Assembly: GCF_002335525.1 (NCBI RefSeq)
Contig: NZ_BDUF01000044.1
Location: 14,272 to 65,719, forward strand
Direction: 5' to 3'
Length of the DNA: 51,448 nucleotides
Origin: Effusibacillus lacus
GTDB lineage: Bacteria; Bacillota; Bacilli; Tumebacillales; Effusibacillaceae
In this document: positions 7,786-15,967 of the stretch, piece after piece
Numbering within the stretch: position 1 is the first letter of the stretch
Layout of the letters: each line of letters opens with the position of its first letter
The notes under the pieces: model-generated
What the model saw: the letters and a program-made list of their open reading frames with translations, nothing else
Database searches by the model: none
What the model was told of the DNA's origin: nothing
Program-made: the position numbers and the translations under genes

Positions 7786-9948
7786 TTATCTCGCGTCCCG
7801 ATAGTGCAGCAAACGGAAATTATCCAAGGCTACCTCTTTACCGGGTGGGATTACGACAGTTGTCATTGGGTCTTGGATAATGGCCGGACCCTTAACGACA
7901 TTGCCTGCGCGTAATTCATTCATTTCCCATACGGTGAACCCTTGCCACTTACCTTTGTGGTAAACTTCACGGGTAGCAATATAAGCCGAATCCGAAGGCT
8001 TTTCTCCTTCCAGATCGTACTCGCGAATCACCGGAACCGGTTTCGGAGCTACTGCTTGAACGTAAACCTCCGTAATTGCATAACCAGATTCCGGGAATCG
8101 GGCTCCCTCAGGGAAGATTTTCGTATAAACATTTTCAAAAGCTGCCGTTAACCGGTCAATATCATCCGCGGTATGGACTTGACCAAATTCTAAAGGTGTA
8201 TCAAAGCTTTCAAGCTGGCCTATATATCTAGCATAAACCCCATATCTAAACGTAATTTGCGAGGGTTCGATTCCTTCATTAACCATTTCACGAATGGCAG
8301 TGTCCTCAAGGCTGCGCCACGCAGAGTTAATGCTTTCAGCGGCCCGTTGTTTTTCTTCAGAACTAAACGTATGCGGCAGGAGCACCACTAAGCTCTTGTC
8401 ATAACGATGAGTATATTCAGCGCATGCTGCTCCAAAGGCCGAGAACGCCGCAGCAAACGGAGATGTTATGATATTGCCAACACCCGTCCCTTCGCTGTAC
8501 CCCCACATATGAACCGGACCGGCACCGCCATAGCAGAGAAGCGTAAACTCAGATGGGTTGTAACCACGAGACTGTAGTGTCACACGAATCAAATCTTTCA
8601 TCTGGGTGTGGAATACTTCAAGCAATCCTTCACCCGCTCTGAAGACGTCCAATCCCAGAGGATTCGCTACACGCTCTTCCAGTCCAGCTAGGGCTTTATC
8701 CCGATTCAATTTGACCTTACCACCCAAGAAATAATTGGGATCTACATATCCAAGCGCAACATTAATGTCGGTAATGGTTAACTCCGGATATTGGTAGCAA
8801 AGGCCTACTCGATAGCCAGCACTTTGCGGACCAATGTGCATCCGGCGATAATTGTCTACGCGAACAACCGAACCTGCACCGGAACCTACGGAATCCAACG
8901 CAACCATTGGCAATGCCAAACGATGTCGGGCAAAGTCTGCATCTTTTCGAATACCAATCAAGCCGTCCACAACCAAGCCTACGTCAAAACTAGTGCCGCC
9001 AAGATCCGCCGTTACGATGTTCTTGTATTCTGTGATCTTTGCAATCTGCTGTGCACCAGTAAGACCTCCGATTGGACCAGAAAGTACGGTTTCGTACAGA
9101 CGCGGATAGTGGATCGTTACAGCCCCTCCGTAAGAGAGAAGGGTTTGCAAGGGTGCATTGTACCCTTCTTTTTGGGCAGCCTCTTCAACTTGTCTTAGTT
9201 GATCCCGAGTTTTCTCCGCCGCAAACGTTTGAAACAGGACGCTCTTTACGCGGTTGTTTTCCTTCATAACAGGAGCTACTTCCGCAGAGCAAACGACTGG
9301 TACATCGGCACCTTGCTCTTGCACGATCCGTTCGGCAATCTCCTTAGCCTTTAATTCATGCCTAGGATCGACGAAGGAATTCATAAACATAATGCCAATA
9401 ACTTCTACATTGTTTTTGAGGAGCGTTTTGACGGCCTCCTCCACTTCTTTTCCATTCAGCGGAATCAAGACTTCGCCCGAATCAGCTTCTGCTGTGAGAT
9501 AGGTAGGACCGGCAATCCTCTCACTCACACCTAAAACGTTTCGGCTATCAACCAGTGGAGTCGTATGGCGGCGCAATTGTTGGTGTAAAATCTCTGCTTG
9601 GCTTTCCCCAAGCCAAGTCAAGCCGCCTTCCATCACTGTGATATGTTCAAACCCTCTGGTGACCAGTAACCCAACATTAGCTCCCGAGCCCGTAAGAATG
9701 GTATTCAGCATGCCAGTGCCTGCATAAATCGACACGGCGCACTTGCTGTGAATATCCGAAGAAGTTAAGCCCAGATAGCTCGCCGCGTCCCCTACAGACT
9801 CCAGATAGCTGGATTTTTCATCTTCCCGGTTCGTCAAGGATTTGCCGACGATAAAGGAACCGTCCGGTTTCACCAAGATTGTGTCGGTCATTGTCCCTCC
9901 TGCATCGAGGGCAAGAATGTAACCACGATCAACCTCTTCCTTTTTCAC
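7786..9948 (-). CDS. acxA: Acetone carboxylase-type ATP-dependent ketone carboxylase, beta (HyuA-like) subunit
   Basis: 720-residue hydantoinase/oxoprolinase-fold subunit that phosphorylates substrate with ATP in acetone carboxylases. Two actin-like nucleotide-binding motifs are present: LALDAGGTMTDT (12-23) and TADLGGTSFDV (313-323). LSGPIGG (289-295), SVGSGAGS and the CYGGAGPVHMWGY segment also match AcxA. The combination with an acxC gamma gene separates it from ordinary hydantoinases and 5-oxoprolinases. The GTG start at 9948 has GAGGAGG upstream, 21 nt after the acxC stop. The product is expected to join AcxB and AcxC and carboxylate a ketone to a beta-keto acid using ATP and bicarbonate. 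The ketone is unknown; the BadH/BadI-like neighbours point to something other than, or in addition to, acetone. Confidence 0.88.
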   Translation of the reverse strand: MKKEEVDRGYILALDAGGTMTDTILVKPDGSFIVGKSLTNREDEKSSYLESVGDAASYLGLTSSDIHSKCAVSIYAGTGMLNTILTGSGANVGLLVTRGFEHITVMEGGLTWLGESQAEILHQQLRRHTTPLVDSRNVLGVSERIAGPTYLTAEADSGEVLIPLNGKEVEEAVKTLLKNNVEVIGIMFMNSFVDPRHELKAKEIAERIVQEQGADVPVVCSAEVAPVMKENNRVKSVLFQTFAAEKTRDQLRQVEEAAQKEGYNAPLQTLLSYGGAVTIHYPRLYETVLSGPIGGLTGAQQIAKITEYKNIVTADLGGTSFDVGLVVDGLIGIRKDADFARHRLALPMVALDSVGSGAGSVVRVDNYRRMHIGPQSAGYRVGLCYQYPELTITDINVALGYVDPNYFLGGKVKLNRDKALAGLEERVANPLGLDVFRAGEGLLEVFHTQMKDLIRVTLQSRGYNPSEFTLLCYGGAGPVHMWGYSEGTGVGNIITSPFAAAFSAFGAACAEYTHRYDKSLVVLLPHTFSSEEKQRAAESINSAWRSLEDTAIREMVNEGIEPSQITFRYGVYARYIGQLESFDTPLEFGQVHTADDIDRLTAAFENVYTKIFPEGARFPESGYAITEVYVQAVAPKPVPVIREYDLEGEKPSDSAYIATREVYHKGKWQGFTVWEMNELRAGNVVKGPAIIQDPMTTVVIPPGKEVALDNFRLLHYRDAR

Positions 9949-9969
9949 GATAGTCTACCTCCTCTTCAG

Positions 9970-10539
9970 CTACTTAACTTCTTGTCCCCATTTTGCCAAA
10001 AGATCTTCGGAACGATCCTCATACCAATTCGAAGATTCATCTTCAAGCGGTTTACCCAAAAAGTCTCTATAGAATCTATCCAGATCCGGAAGCATTTCGA
10101 AAACAATCGGATATCCTGGAGGTACCACTTCAACAGCTAATTGAGCCACACAATTTGGGCAGTAGAACTCTCGAATTTCCTGCCACTCAGGTTCCGGGCA
10201 GGCTGGTTCGGGAGAATATACTTGCTTGAATTCGTCCAGGGTCTTGCGTACTCGAACAAGGCTTTGGAGTTTCCAGTTGATTCGATAATCGCCATATTCA
10301 TGCCCGCAGTCACACTTCACAATACGGTTGCCTGACTTGTCTCTTACGACATAGAGATGATCGTTTAACCGCAATAGAATCTTCTCATCCCATGGAACAC
10401 TATCTTGCAGAACTTCGAGGTATTGCCAAAACCGATCGGCATCCTTGTATGGCATTCTCTGCAGCCGTTGGACGTCATCGTCGCTGATCGTGCCATCCAA
10501 CAGTTGACGGATAAGGTCCTTATCAATGGACTCAGACAT
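9970..10539 (-). CDS. acxC: Acetone carboxylase gamma subunit
   Basis: Small 189-residue subunit typical of acetone carboxylases (about 165-190 residues). It has two cysteine pairs, C76/C78 (CDCGHEYGDY) and C127/C130 (CPNC), a zinc-ribbon arrangement, and the family tail with a YPIVFEMLPDLDRFYRDFL segment. ATG at 10539 with GAGGAGTG upstream, between acxB and acxA. This gene is the diagnostic member that makes the trio an acetone-carboxylase type rather than a hydantoinase. Confidence 0.9.
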   Translation of the reverse strand: MSESIDKDLIRQLLDGTISDDDVQRLQRMPYKDADRFWQYLEVLQDSVPWDEKILLRLNDHLYVVRDKSGNRIVKCDCGHEYGDYRINWKLQSLVRVRKTLDEFKQVYSPEPACPEPEWQEIREFYCPNCVAQLAVEVVPPGYPIVFEMLPDLDRFYRDFLGKPLEDESSNWYEDRSEDLLAKWGQEVK

Positions 10540-10565
10540 TAGAATTCACTCCTCACCAGGAAAGA

Positions 10566-12770
10566 TTATAATTGCCAGAAATTAGTCATTTCATTTTGGA
10601 AAGCTTGGAAACTCATTGAACTTTCGTACATATCACGAACAGGATCTATAAAGTCTCGTTTTACGACAAGCTCTCGTTCGTTTTTCCACCATTCAATGAC
10701 CGGCTTCGCCATTTGTCGTCTTTCTTCAATCATTTTCTTGCGGAGACTTTGAGTTGCTCCATCATCCACAGCAAGAGAACCAGAGGCATTTTCTTTCAAT
10801 ACAACCCCGTACAATCCCTCAGCGAATTTTTGATCTACCCAGCCGTACAAGACATCTTCTAACACGGAGCGAGGATCGCGTTCGATTGGATCACCCCAAC
10901 CCCCGGCTGCCCCTGCAGCATCGGCTAACATATCGCCATCTTGGAAACTTTGTTCCGGCATATCGAATTTCCAAACATCCAAATTTTCTGCTTTCAAGAT
11001 ACCTTTTTCTGAGAGTTCAAGTACTTCGGACGCATCTCTCGGAAGAGCCACTCCCTGCTCGACTAATTCATTTGAATTGGTTCCGCGGGCCGAGACGTGG
11101 AAGGCACTCGGTGCCGGATAAGCCCCGCTCATGCCAAGTGCGACAAACGTGGTAGCCGCCACCTGTGAACCTCCCCGACTGATGCCGAGTCTCTTTCCTG
11201 GATTCTTGATCCAGTGAACCGAAGAATCACCGATACCACCTCGATATTTGCCGTGCCCACAGAAGTTAGGCAACAATTTCCGCCCAATGTAATATAGAGG
11301 AGGAATTAAATACTCAAATTCTTCTGCATTCCCAATATTGGGCAGTTGAGTCCATTCTGCCCAAGCAAGCGGTAGACCGTCGCGGTAACTGAAGGCTCCC
11401 ATAGCTACACCGCCTACAGATTCAAAGTTTGTAAATCCATAGGGAGTACCATCTTCAAGTACACCGGCACCTTGAATTCCCTCCCAGTTACTATCGGCTG
11501 TAAACGCCTCTTCAAGATAGCCCCTGGCGAACAAGGCGCGGTTAATCGCGTTAAAGCCCAATGCGTTCATCGCCATGGATTGGGCCCAAATATTTGAAAA
11601 ACTTGCAAACGAATTTTCCGGATTATAAATAGATCCTTCAGGATAATGTGCTTTAGCTACGTAAGTAATGGCCCCGGTGGGTTTGGTGTTATGAGCAAAT
11701 TGATTAATCATGGCCAAATAAAATGCAACATCCGCGCCACCCGGATAGCCATTGAATGCATGGTAACCCCATCTCGACGTGCCTTCAAAGTCTGCAATCA
11801 GACCGCCATTTTCGTCGACTTCCAAACGTTGACGAATATGAATGAGCGAATCTTTATCAGCATGGGACCAAAGCTTTTGGAGACCCTTGTATTTTACCGC
11901 TCGGAACGCAACGCTTGTATAGCGGCCCGGAACCATCAGTGTACGGATGTTTTGCAATATCTGCAAACGACTTTCCTCGATTATTTCACGGATCACCTGC
12001 TTGTAATAATCGAGACCAAATTCTTCAATAATCTCATGTACAGCTTTATGAATCATGGCACAACCGGCCAATCGCATTTTGTCGTCTAAGTTATTTAAAG
12101 TTCCTGCACGTGTCCGTGTTTTCCACAGTTGTTCCCACCATGTGAACTGGCGTAAGTTTTCGCCTGTTTTCATTGGCGGGACAACAAATCCATCCATAAA
12201 TGTATCTACTGCAAAGCCGGGCCAACTTCCAGCAACCGGAGCCCCAGCTTCCATGATGTGGTTGACCGCCATTGCCCAGCCTACGATTTCACCCTCAACT
12301 ACGATTGGAACATAGGTATACGTATCCCCAGGGTGCGGAGCACCACCCGTTTTTCCGTCGTCCGTAACAAAAACATCGCCATCGTAAATTCCGGGGTTTT
12401 CATCATAGTTATTTTCCGCCATAAAACGGATTGCAACTCTGCTAGAGTTAAGGTGACTGAAGAAACCTAGCGAAATAACCAGTGTGTCACCCTCAGGAGT
12501 CGTAAGAGTCCACAGCGATTCTCCCATTTCCCTTGACCCTGGTGATGCAGTAACGTATCTGGCCACTTCTCGAGCCGCCAAAACAGCTGCGTGCAGTCTC
12601 GAATAAAAACGTTCATATTTTACCGGATCACTGTTTTTCAGTTTAAGTTCTTTGATTCCATAGTAATGTCCGGTTTCTTCCGTGAGCTTATCTCTGCGAG
12701 AAACAAGTTCCTTTAATGTAACCGCTTTCTTTTGATGAGTCACAGACACTGCTTGATGGGTAACAGACAC
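10566..12770 (-). CDS. acxB: Acetone carboxylase-type ketone carboxylase, alpha (HyuB-like) subunit
   Basis: 734-residue HyuB-family catalytic subunit, first gene of the operon. In acetone carboxylase the Mn ion is held, as I recall, by His150, Asp153 and His175. The equivalents here are His146 and Asp149 in PHPGDTYTYVP and His171 in AVNHIMEAG, so the metal site is kept. The usual HTCD sequence has become HPGD. FFSHLNSSRVAIRFMAENNY (103-122) is a strong AcxB match. The GTG start at 12770 has GGAGGGAG upstream. The N-terminus repeats itself (SVTHQAVSVTHQ) from a tandem DNA duplication. Role: carboxylation of the enol phosphate of a ketone in the Acx complex. Confidence 0.88.
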   Translation of the reverse strand: MSVTHQAVSVTHQKKAVTLKELVSRRDKLTEETGHYYGIKELKLKNSDPVKYERFYSRLHAAVLAAREVARYVTASPGSREMGESLWTLTTPEGDTLVISLGFFSHLNSSRVAIRFMAENNYDENPGIYDGDVFVTDDGKTGGAPHPGDTYTYVPIVVEGEIVGWAMAVNHIMEAGAPVAGSWPGFAVDTFMDGFVVPPMKTGENLRQFTWWEQLWKTRTRAGTLNNLDDKMRLAGCAMIHKAVHEIIEEFGLDYYKQVIREIIEESRLQILQNIRTLMVPGRYTSVAFRAVKYKGLQKLWSHADKDSLIHIRQRLEVDENGGLIADFEGTSRWGYHAFNGYPGGADVAFYLAMINQFAHNTKPTGAITYVAKAHYPEGSIYNPENSFASFSNIWAQSMAMNALGFNAINRALFARGYLEEAFTADSNWEGIQGAGVLEDGTPYGFTNFESVGGVAMGAFSYRDGLPLAWAEWTQLPNIGNAEEFEYLIPPLYYIGRKLLPNFCGHGKYRGGIGDSSVHWIKNPGKRLGISRGGSQVAATTFVALGMSGAYPAPSAFHVSARGTNSNELVEQGVALPRDASEVLELSEKGILKAENLDVWKFDMPEQSFQDGDMLADAAGAAGGWGDPIERDPRSVLEDVLYGWVDQKFAEGLYGVVLKENASGSLAVDDGATQSLRKKMIEERRQMAKPVIEWWKNERELVVKRDFIDPVRDMYESSMSFQAFQNEMTNFWQL

Positions 12771-12917
12771 TGTTCTCCCTCCTACAAATAGATTAAGAAA
12801 TCCATAGTCGTTCCTACACTTAAATAATGAAACTCATCATCAATGTTGAAACAATCAGACCAGCCTGAAAGCCATTTGATCCGTTTCGTTTAGCCACCCC
12901 ACCATCTGTTCAAATAT

Positions 12918-12931
12918 GAAACTCGAGTTTC
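12918..12931. promoter_or_regulatory. Perfect palindrome, candidate IclR operator of the acx operon
   Basis: GAAACTCGAGTTTC is a perfect 14-bp palindrome lying just downstream of the -10 hexamer of the acx promoter. IclR-family proteins bind palindromes of this size with A/T-rich arms (GAAA...TTTC type). Its position over the start of transcription fits repression by the IclR protein encoded at the end of the operon. Confidence 0.55.
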
Positions 12932-12939
12932 TATATTAA

Positions 12940-12968
12940 ACAATATAAACTTTTCTGACTTTTGTCAA
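12940..12968 (-). promoter_or_regulatory. Sigma-A-type promoter of the acx operon
   Basis: On the minus strand TTGACA (12963-12968) and TATTGT (12940-12945) are separated by 17 nt. The consensus -35 and ideal spacing support a housekeeping promoter. It is followed by the palindrome at 12918-12931 and a leader of about 160 nt to the GTG of acxB. Confidence 0.6.
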
Positions 12969-13366
12969 TAGATAATCAAGATGAAAACTTCGAAATAATT
13001 GCGCTTGAATTCTGCAAAAAATCTGCCGTCTAAAGCTGTTGAATCGTAGGAACTTCTGTAGGATCTAGCAATAAAAGAAGGACACATGTCTCTTGTAAAG
13101 AATTGGTTGGCTACCACACACATCAATCTAAAGGTGACAATGTCCTATGTCCACGGTAACCATAAACCAAGCGATTCACAAAATGGTAAATCAAATGGAT
13201 CTGAAATTTAGCCAACCCCAAATTGATGCATATCCAACGATTCATTCACGGTATCTAAAATCCTAGAATTGCTTCCGATGAACCAAACTTCATCATATTA
13301 ACGGGAAAAACACCAGTGCCTTTTCTCCTCCGGAAATGTAACCCACTTGTAACTGCAGTCTGATAA
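12969..13366. other. Intergenic region with a short plus-strand open frame
   Basis: No recognised gene. On the plus strand a 39-codon frame runs from the ATG at 13147 to the TAG at 13264 (starts MSTVTINQAIHKMVNQ). Its composition is protein-like, but there is no proper ribosome site at that ATG and I do not recognise it. It may be a remnant like the one at 13367-13555. Nothing else is visible. Confidence 0.3.
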
Positions 13367-13555
13367 TTTCAAGTATATGGTTTACCAATAACCGAGCAGG
13401 ATTGGTACTCGACGTATCACGGCGGACAAGGCTACTATACTTATGAATTCGGAATCGGAAGTCATCAAACAATGCTCATTAGGTGGGGAACAGAGCCAAT
13501 CAAATTCTGCAATGGCTTCAACTATAACGTGAGAAGCGAGGGGGGTGTACGATGA
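13367..13555 (+). pseudogene. C-terminal gene remnant coupled to the alpha/beta hydrolase gene
   Basis: An open frame of 62 codons without a usable start ends in TGA at 13553-13555. It overlaps the ATG of the hydrolase (ATGA), the arrangement of a translationally coupled gene pair. The translation looks like real protein (TEQDWYSTYHGGQGYYTYEF, then SHQTMLIRWGTEPIKFCNGF). I do not recognise the family. The 5' part of this gene appears to be lost. Confidence 0.4.
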
Positions 13556-14607
13556 CTGCTGTGAGTGTGGAAAGGAAATTAATTTCGACGGAGCGTCTTG
13601 GTGTATCCTATCTGACAGGAGGAAACCCTGAAAATCAACCGCTGTTGTTGGTCCACGGAAACGTTTCCTCCAACTTGTTTTGGGATGAAACCATTCAGAC
13701 ACTGTCAAGAAATTACTGGGTATTGGCACCTGATTTGAGAGGGTATGGCGAAACAGAATCGAAACCTATCGATGCCACCCGTGGGGTTCGAGATTGGTCA
13801 GATGACCTCAAATCATTCGTAGAAGCCTTGAATATCAGAACTCCTATTCATATGATCGGCTGGTCCCTGGGCGGAGGAATTGTGATGCAATACGCTATCG
13901 ATCACTCGCCGGATGTAAAGTCATTGGTCCTTATTAACCCGATCTCTCCTTTTGGATTTGGCGGAACCAAGGATGTGACCGGCACACCTTGTTATTCTAA
14001 CTTTGCCGGATCAGGCGGCGGCACGGCCAATCCACAATTTGTCGATCTGTTGAAAACGGGCGACCGGGGCTCCGAACATCCAAACAGCCCCCGCAACGTC
14101 CTGAACCAATTTTATTTCAAACCTCCTTTCCGTGTATCCAGTGAGAGAGAGGAGCAGTTTGTTTCATCCATGCTCAAAACAAAAATCGGAAAAGGGTTTT
14201 ATCCCGGAGGATTTGAAACATGTGAAGAGTGGCCGGGAGTGGCTCCGGGAGAGAATGGCATTAACAACGCCATGTCTCCGAAATATTTGAACTTGTCATC
14301 ATTTGCTGAGATTGGCACGAAGTGCCCGGTATTGTGGATTCGGGGAGCCAACGACCTGATCGTCTCGGACCAATCTTTCTTTGATTTCGGATATTTGGGA
14401 AGTCTGGGCTACGTCCCAGATTGGCCGGGTGACCAAGTCTATCCGCCGCAACCGATGGTGTCCCAAACTCGTCACGTTCTGGAACAGTATCAATTGAACG
14501 GCGGTAAATTCGAGGAATTTGTTATGGAGGAAACCGGTCATTCGCCGCAGATCGAGAACCACGAAATGTTCTCTGATAAAGTCCTGTCATTCCTTCAATC
14601 CGTTTGA
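13552..14607 (+). CDS. Alpha/beta hydrolase
   Basis: The only complete protein gene on the plus strand. It has 351 residues with an alpha/beta-hydrolase fold: oxyanion HGNVSS (35-40), nucleophile elbow GWSLGGG with Ser105, acid Asp268 in RGANDLIV, and His330 in ETGHSPQIE. A lid insertion (about 133-250) is rich in Gly and Pro. ATG at 13552 with AGGGGGG 7 nt upstream. It ends in a strong terminator. It lies divergent from the acx operon, so it might act on an ester, lactone or C-C bond in the same pathway, but the sequence does not decide the substrate. Confidence 0.85.
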   Translation: MTAVSVERKLISTERLGVSYLTGGNPENQPLLLVHGNVSSNLFWDETIQTLSRNYWVLAPDLRGYGETESKPIDATRGVRDWSDDLKSFVEALNIRTPIHMIGWSLGGGIVMQYAIDHSPDVKSLVLINPISPFGFGGTKDVTGTPCYSNFAGSGGGTANPQFVDLLKTGDRGSEHPNSPRNVLNQFYFKPPFRVSSEREEQFVSSMLKTKIGKGFYPGGFETCEEWPGVAPGENGINNAMSPKYLNLSSFAEIGTKCPVLWIRGANDLIVSDQSFFDFGYLGSLGYVPDWPGDQVYPPQPMVSQTRHVLEQYQLNGGKFEEFVMEETGHSPQIENHEMFSDKVLSFLQSV

Positions 14608-14638
14608 AACCATGCTAGCGTGATCGTTCGATTCTTTG

Positions 14639-14674
14639 ACCGGTCTCCAAAACAATTTGGAGACCGGTTTTTTG
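14639..14674 (+). terminator. Rho-independent terminator of the hydrolase gene
   Basis: A 13-bp perfect stem (ACCGGTCTCCAAA / TTTGGAGACCGGT) with a four-base loop is followed by a run of T. It lies about 30 nt past the hydrolase stop. The minus-strand siderophore operon converges on it, but there is no T-run in that direction. Confidence 0.9.
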
Positions 14675-14708
14675 TTATCGCGATCACAAATGACTCTATA
14701 AGTTTTTA

Positions 14709-15941
14709 CTAGTCGATTGCCAAATCATCCCGATCCAGAAAGATCTGTTCCGGATGCGGATGGCTTAAGAAATCATGGTGTGAGATGGCCCATCCGTACG
14801 CTCCCGTATATCGGAAGAGAATTATGTCGCCGCTCCGTATCCGTGGGACCACGACGTCCCGGGCGAGAACATCATTGGGTGTGCAGAGCTCACCGGCTAC
14901 TGTAACGGCACTGTCAGACAGTTCCGGCCGCGCAAATGGGTATCGCCACTCATCAATAGGAACTACGGTGAAGGGATGGCTGTGCTTCCAAGCGGCAGGC
15001 AGGCGGAAGTGATGGGTACCGCCCCGCACGACCGCGAAGTGCTTTCCATGGTTCTGCTTAATGTCGAGCACTTCCGCTGCGTAGTGACCGCACGCCGCCG
15101 TAACATACCTGCCGCACTCAAACAACATTGTCGCGTTTGGCTGGCCGTGGTCTTTGATCAACTGATCCAGTTGGGAAGTAAAAACGGGCCAGTCAAACTG
15201 CCGTTCAAGGTCATGGTAATTCACCCCGATGCCGCCGCCCACGTTGAGATACGAAATACGTAGATCAAACTCCCCGGCCCAAGTCTGCGCTTTGTCGACG
15301 CAATGCGTAATAAAGCGGGCGTGCCCTTCCGCGTCAAGGTTGTTCGACATTGCATGAAAATGAAAGCCTTGTAAATCCACATGCTGCAAACTGCGGGCCA
15401 AGGCGATCGCTTCTGGAACCTGCGCCTCTTCGATACCGAACTGAGTGGGCACACCCGCCATCTGCAAAGTGGCAGTGGAAAGAGGCCCGCCTAGATTCAC
15501 ACGAAGCAGGATCGGAACCACAACGTCCAGTTGACCTGCGATATACTCTATCCTGCGTAATTCGTGGAAGCTCTCTGCATGAAGGAGGCTGACTCCGTGG
15601 TGAATCGCCCCTTGAATCTCATCATCGGTCTTTGCGGGACCGCCAAAAATCACGGGGATCCTGGTGTCAACCGTCCGAACTTTCTCAATCTCTCCCAGCG
15701 AGGCAACCTCAAAGCCATGTACGATCGGAGCCAAAGCCTTCAGGATCGTTGCATCCGAATTAGCCTTAACCGCATAGAAAAGGCGGCATTGCGAAGGAAG
15801 AGTCGCAGTCAGTAGCGATACGTGTTCCCTAAGCTGTTTCAAATCATATATGTACGCGCAGAACGGTTTCTTCCTTTCTGTCTTAAGCGATTGGATCAAG
15901 TTCTCGATCCGGTTCGCAGTTATGTTCCAGGTTGCGTTCAT
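14709..15941 (-). CDS. Type III PLP-dependent decarboxylase of the siderophore operon
   Basis: Fold-III PLP enzyme (ornithine/diaminopimelate decarboxylase family), 410 residues from the ATG at 15941. That start has AGGAGTG about 9-11 nt upstream; an in-frame ATG at 15965 lies directly at the MFS stop and has no good site. Features: the Schiff-base lysine in YAVKANSD, HFH, the phosphate loop GGGIG, ECGRY, and LCTPNDVL, the cysteine motif the second subunit contributes in decarboxylases. SbnH of staphyloferrin B is a comparable enzyme; the sfa locus carries a PLP enzyme instead assigned to ornithine racemisation. It probably supplies or trims the amine building block of the siderophore. Confidence 0.85.
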   Translation of the reverse strand: MNATWNITANRIENLIQSLKTERKKPFCAYIYDLKQLREHVSLLTATLPSQCRLFYAVKANSDATILKALAPIVHGFEVASLGEIEKVRTVDTRIPVIFGGPAKTDDEIQGAIHHGVSLLHAESFHELRRIEYIAGQLDVVVPILLRVNLGGPLSTATLQMAGVPTQFGIEEAQVPEAIALARSLQHVDLQGFHFHAMSNNLDAEGHARFITHCVDKAQTWAGEFDLRISYLNVGGGIGVNYHDLERQFDWPVFTSQLDQLIKDHGQPNATMLFECGRYVTAACGHYAAEVLDIKQNHGKHFAVVRGGTHHFRLPAAWKHSHPFTVVPIDEWRYPFARPELSDSAVTVAGELCTPNDVLARDVVVPRIRSGDIILFRYTGAYGWAISHHDFLSHPHPEQIFLDRDDLAID

Positions 15942-15967
15942 AATCCCGTTCACTCCTATATCCATCT

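Noticed and set aside
7786-12770. Hydantoinase or 5-oxoprolinase
   Set aside because: HyuA/HyuB folds alone would allow it, but the gamma subunit and AcxB metal ligands mark an acetone-carboxylase type.
13382-13729. 115-codon frame on the minus strand
   Set aside because: It runs antisense across the hydrolase start and the coupled remnant; no ribosome site and no family resemblance.
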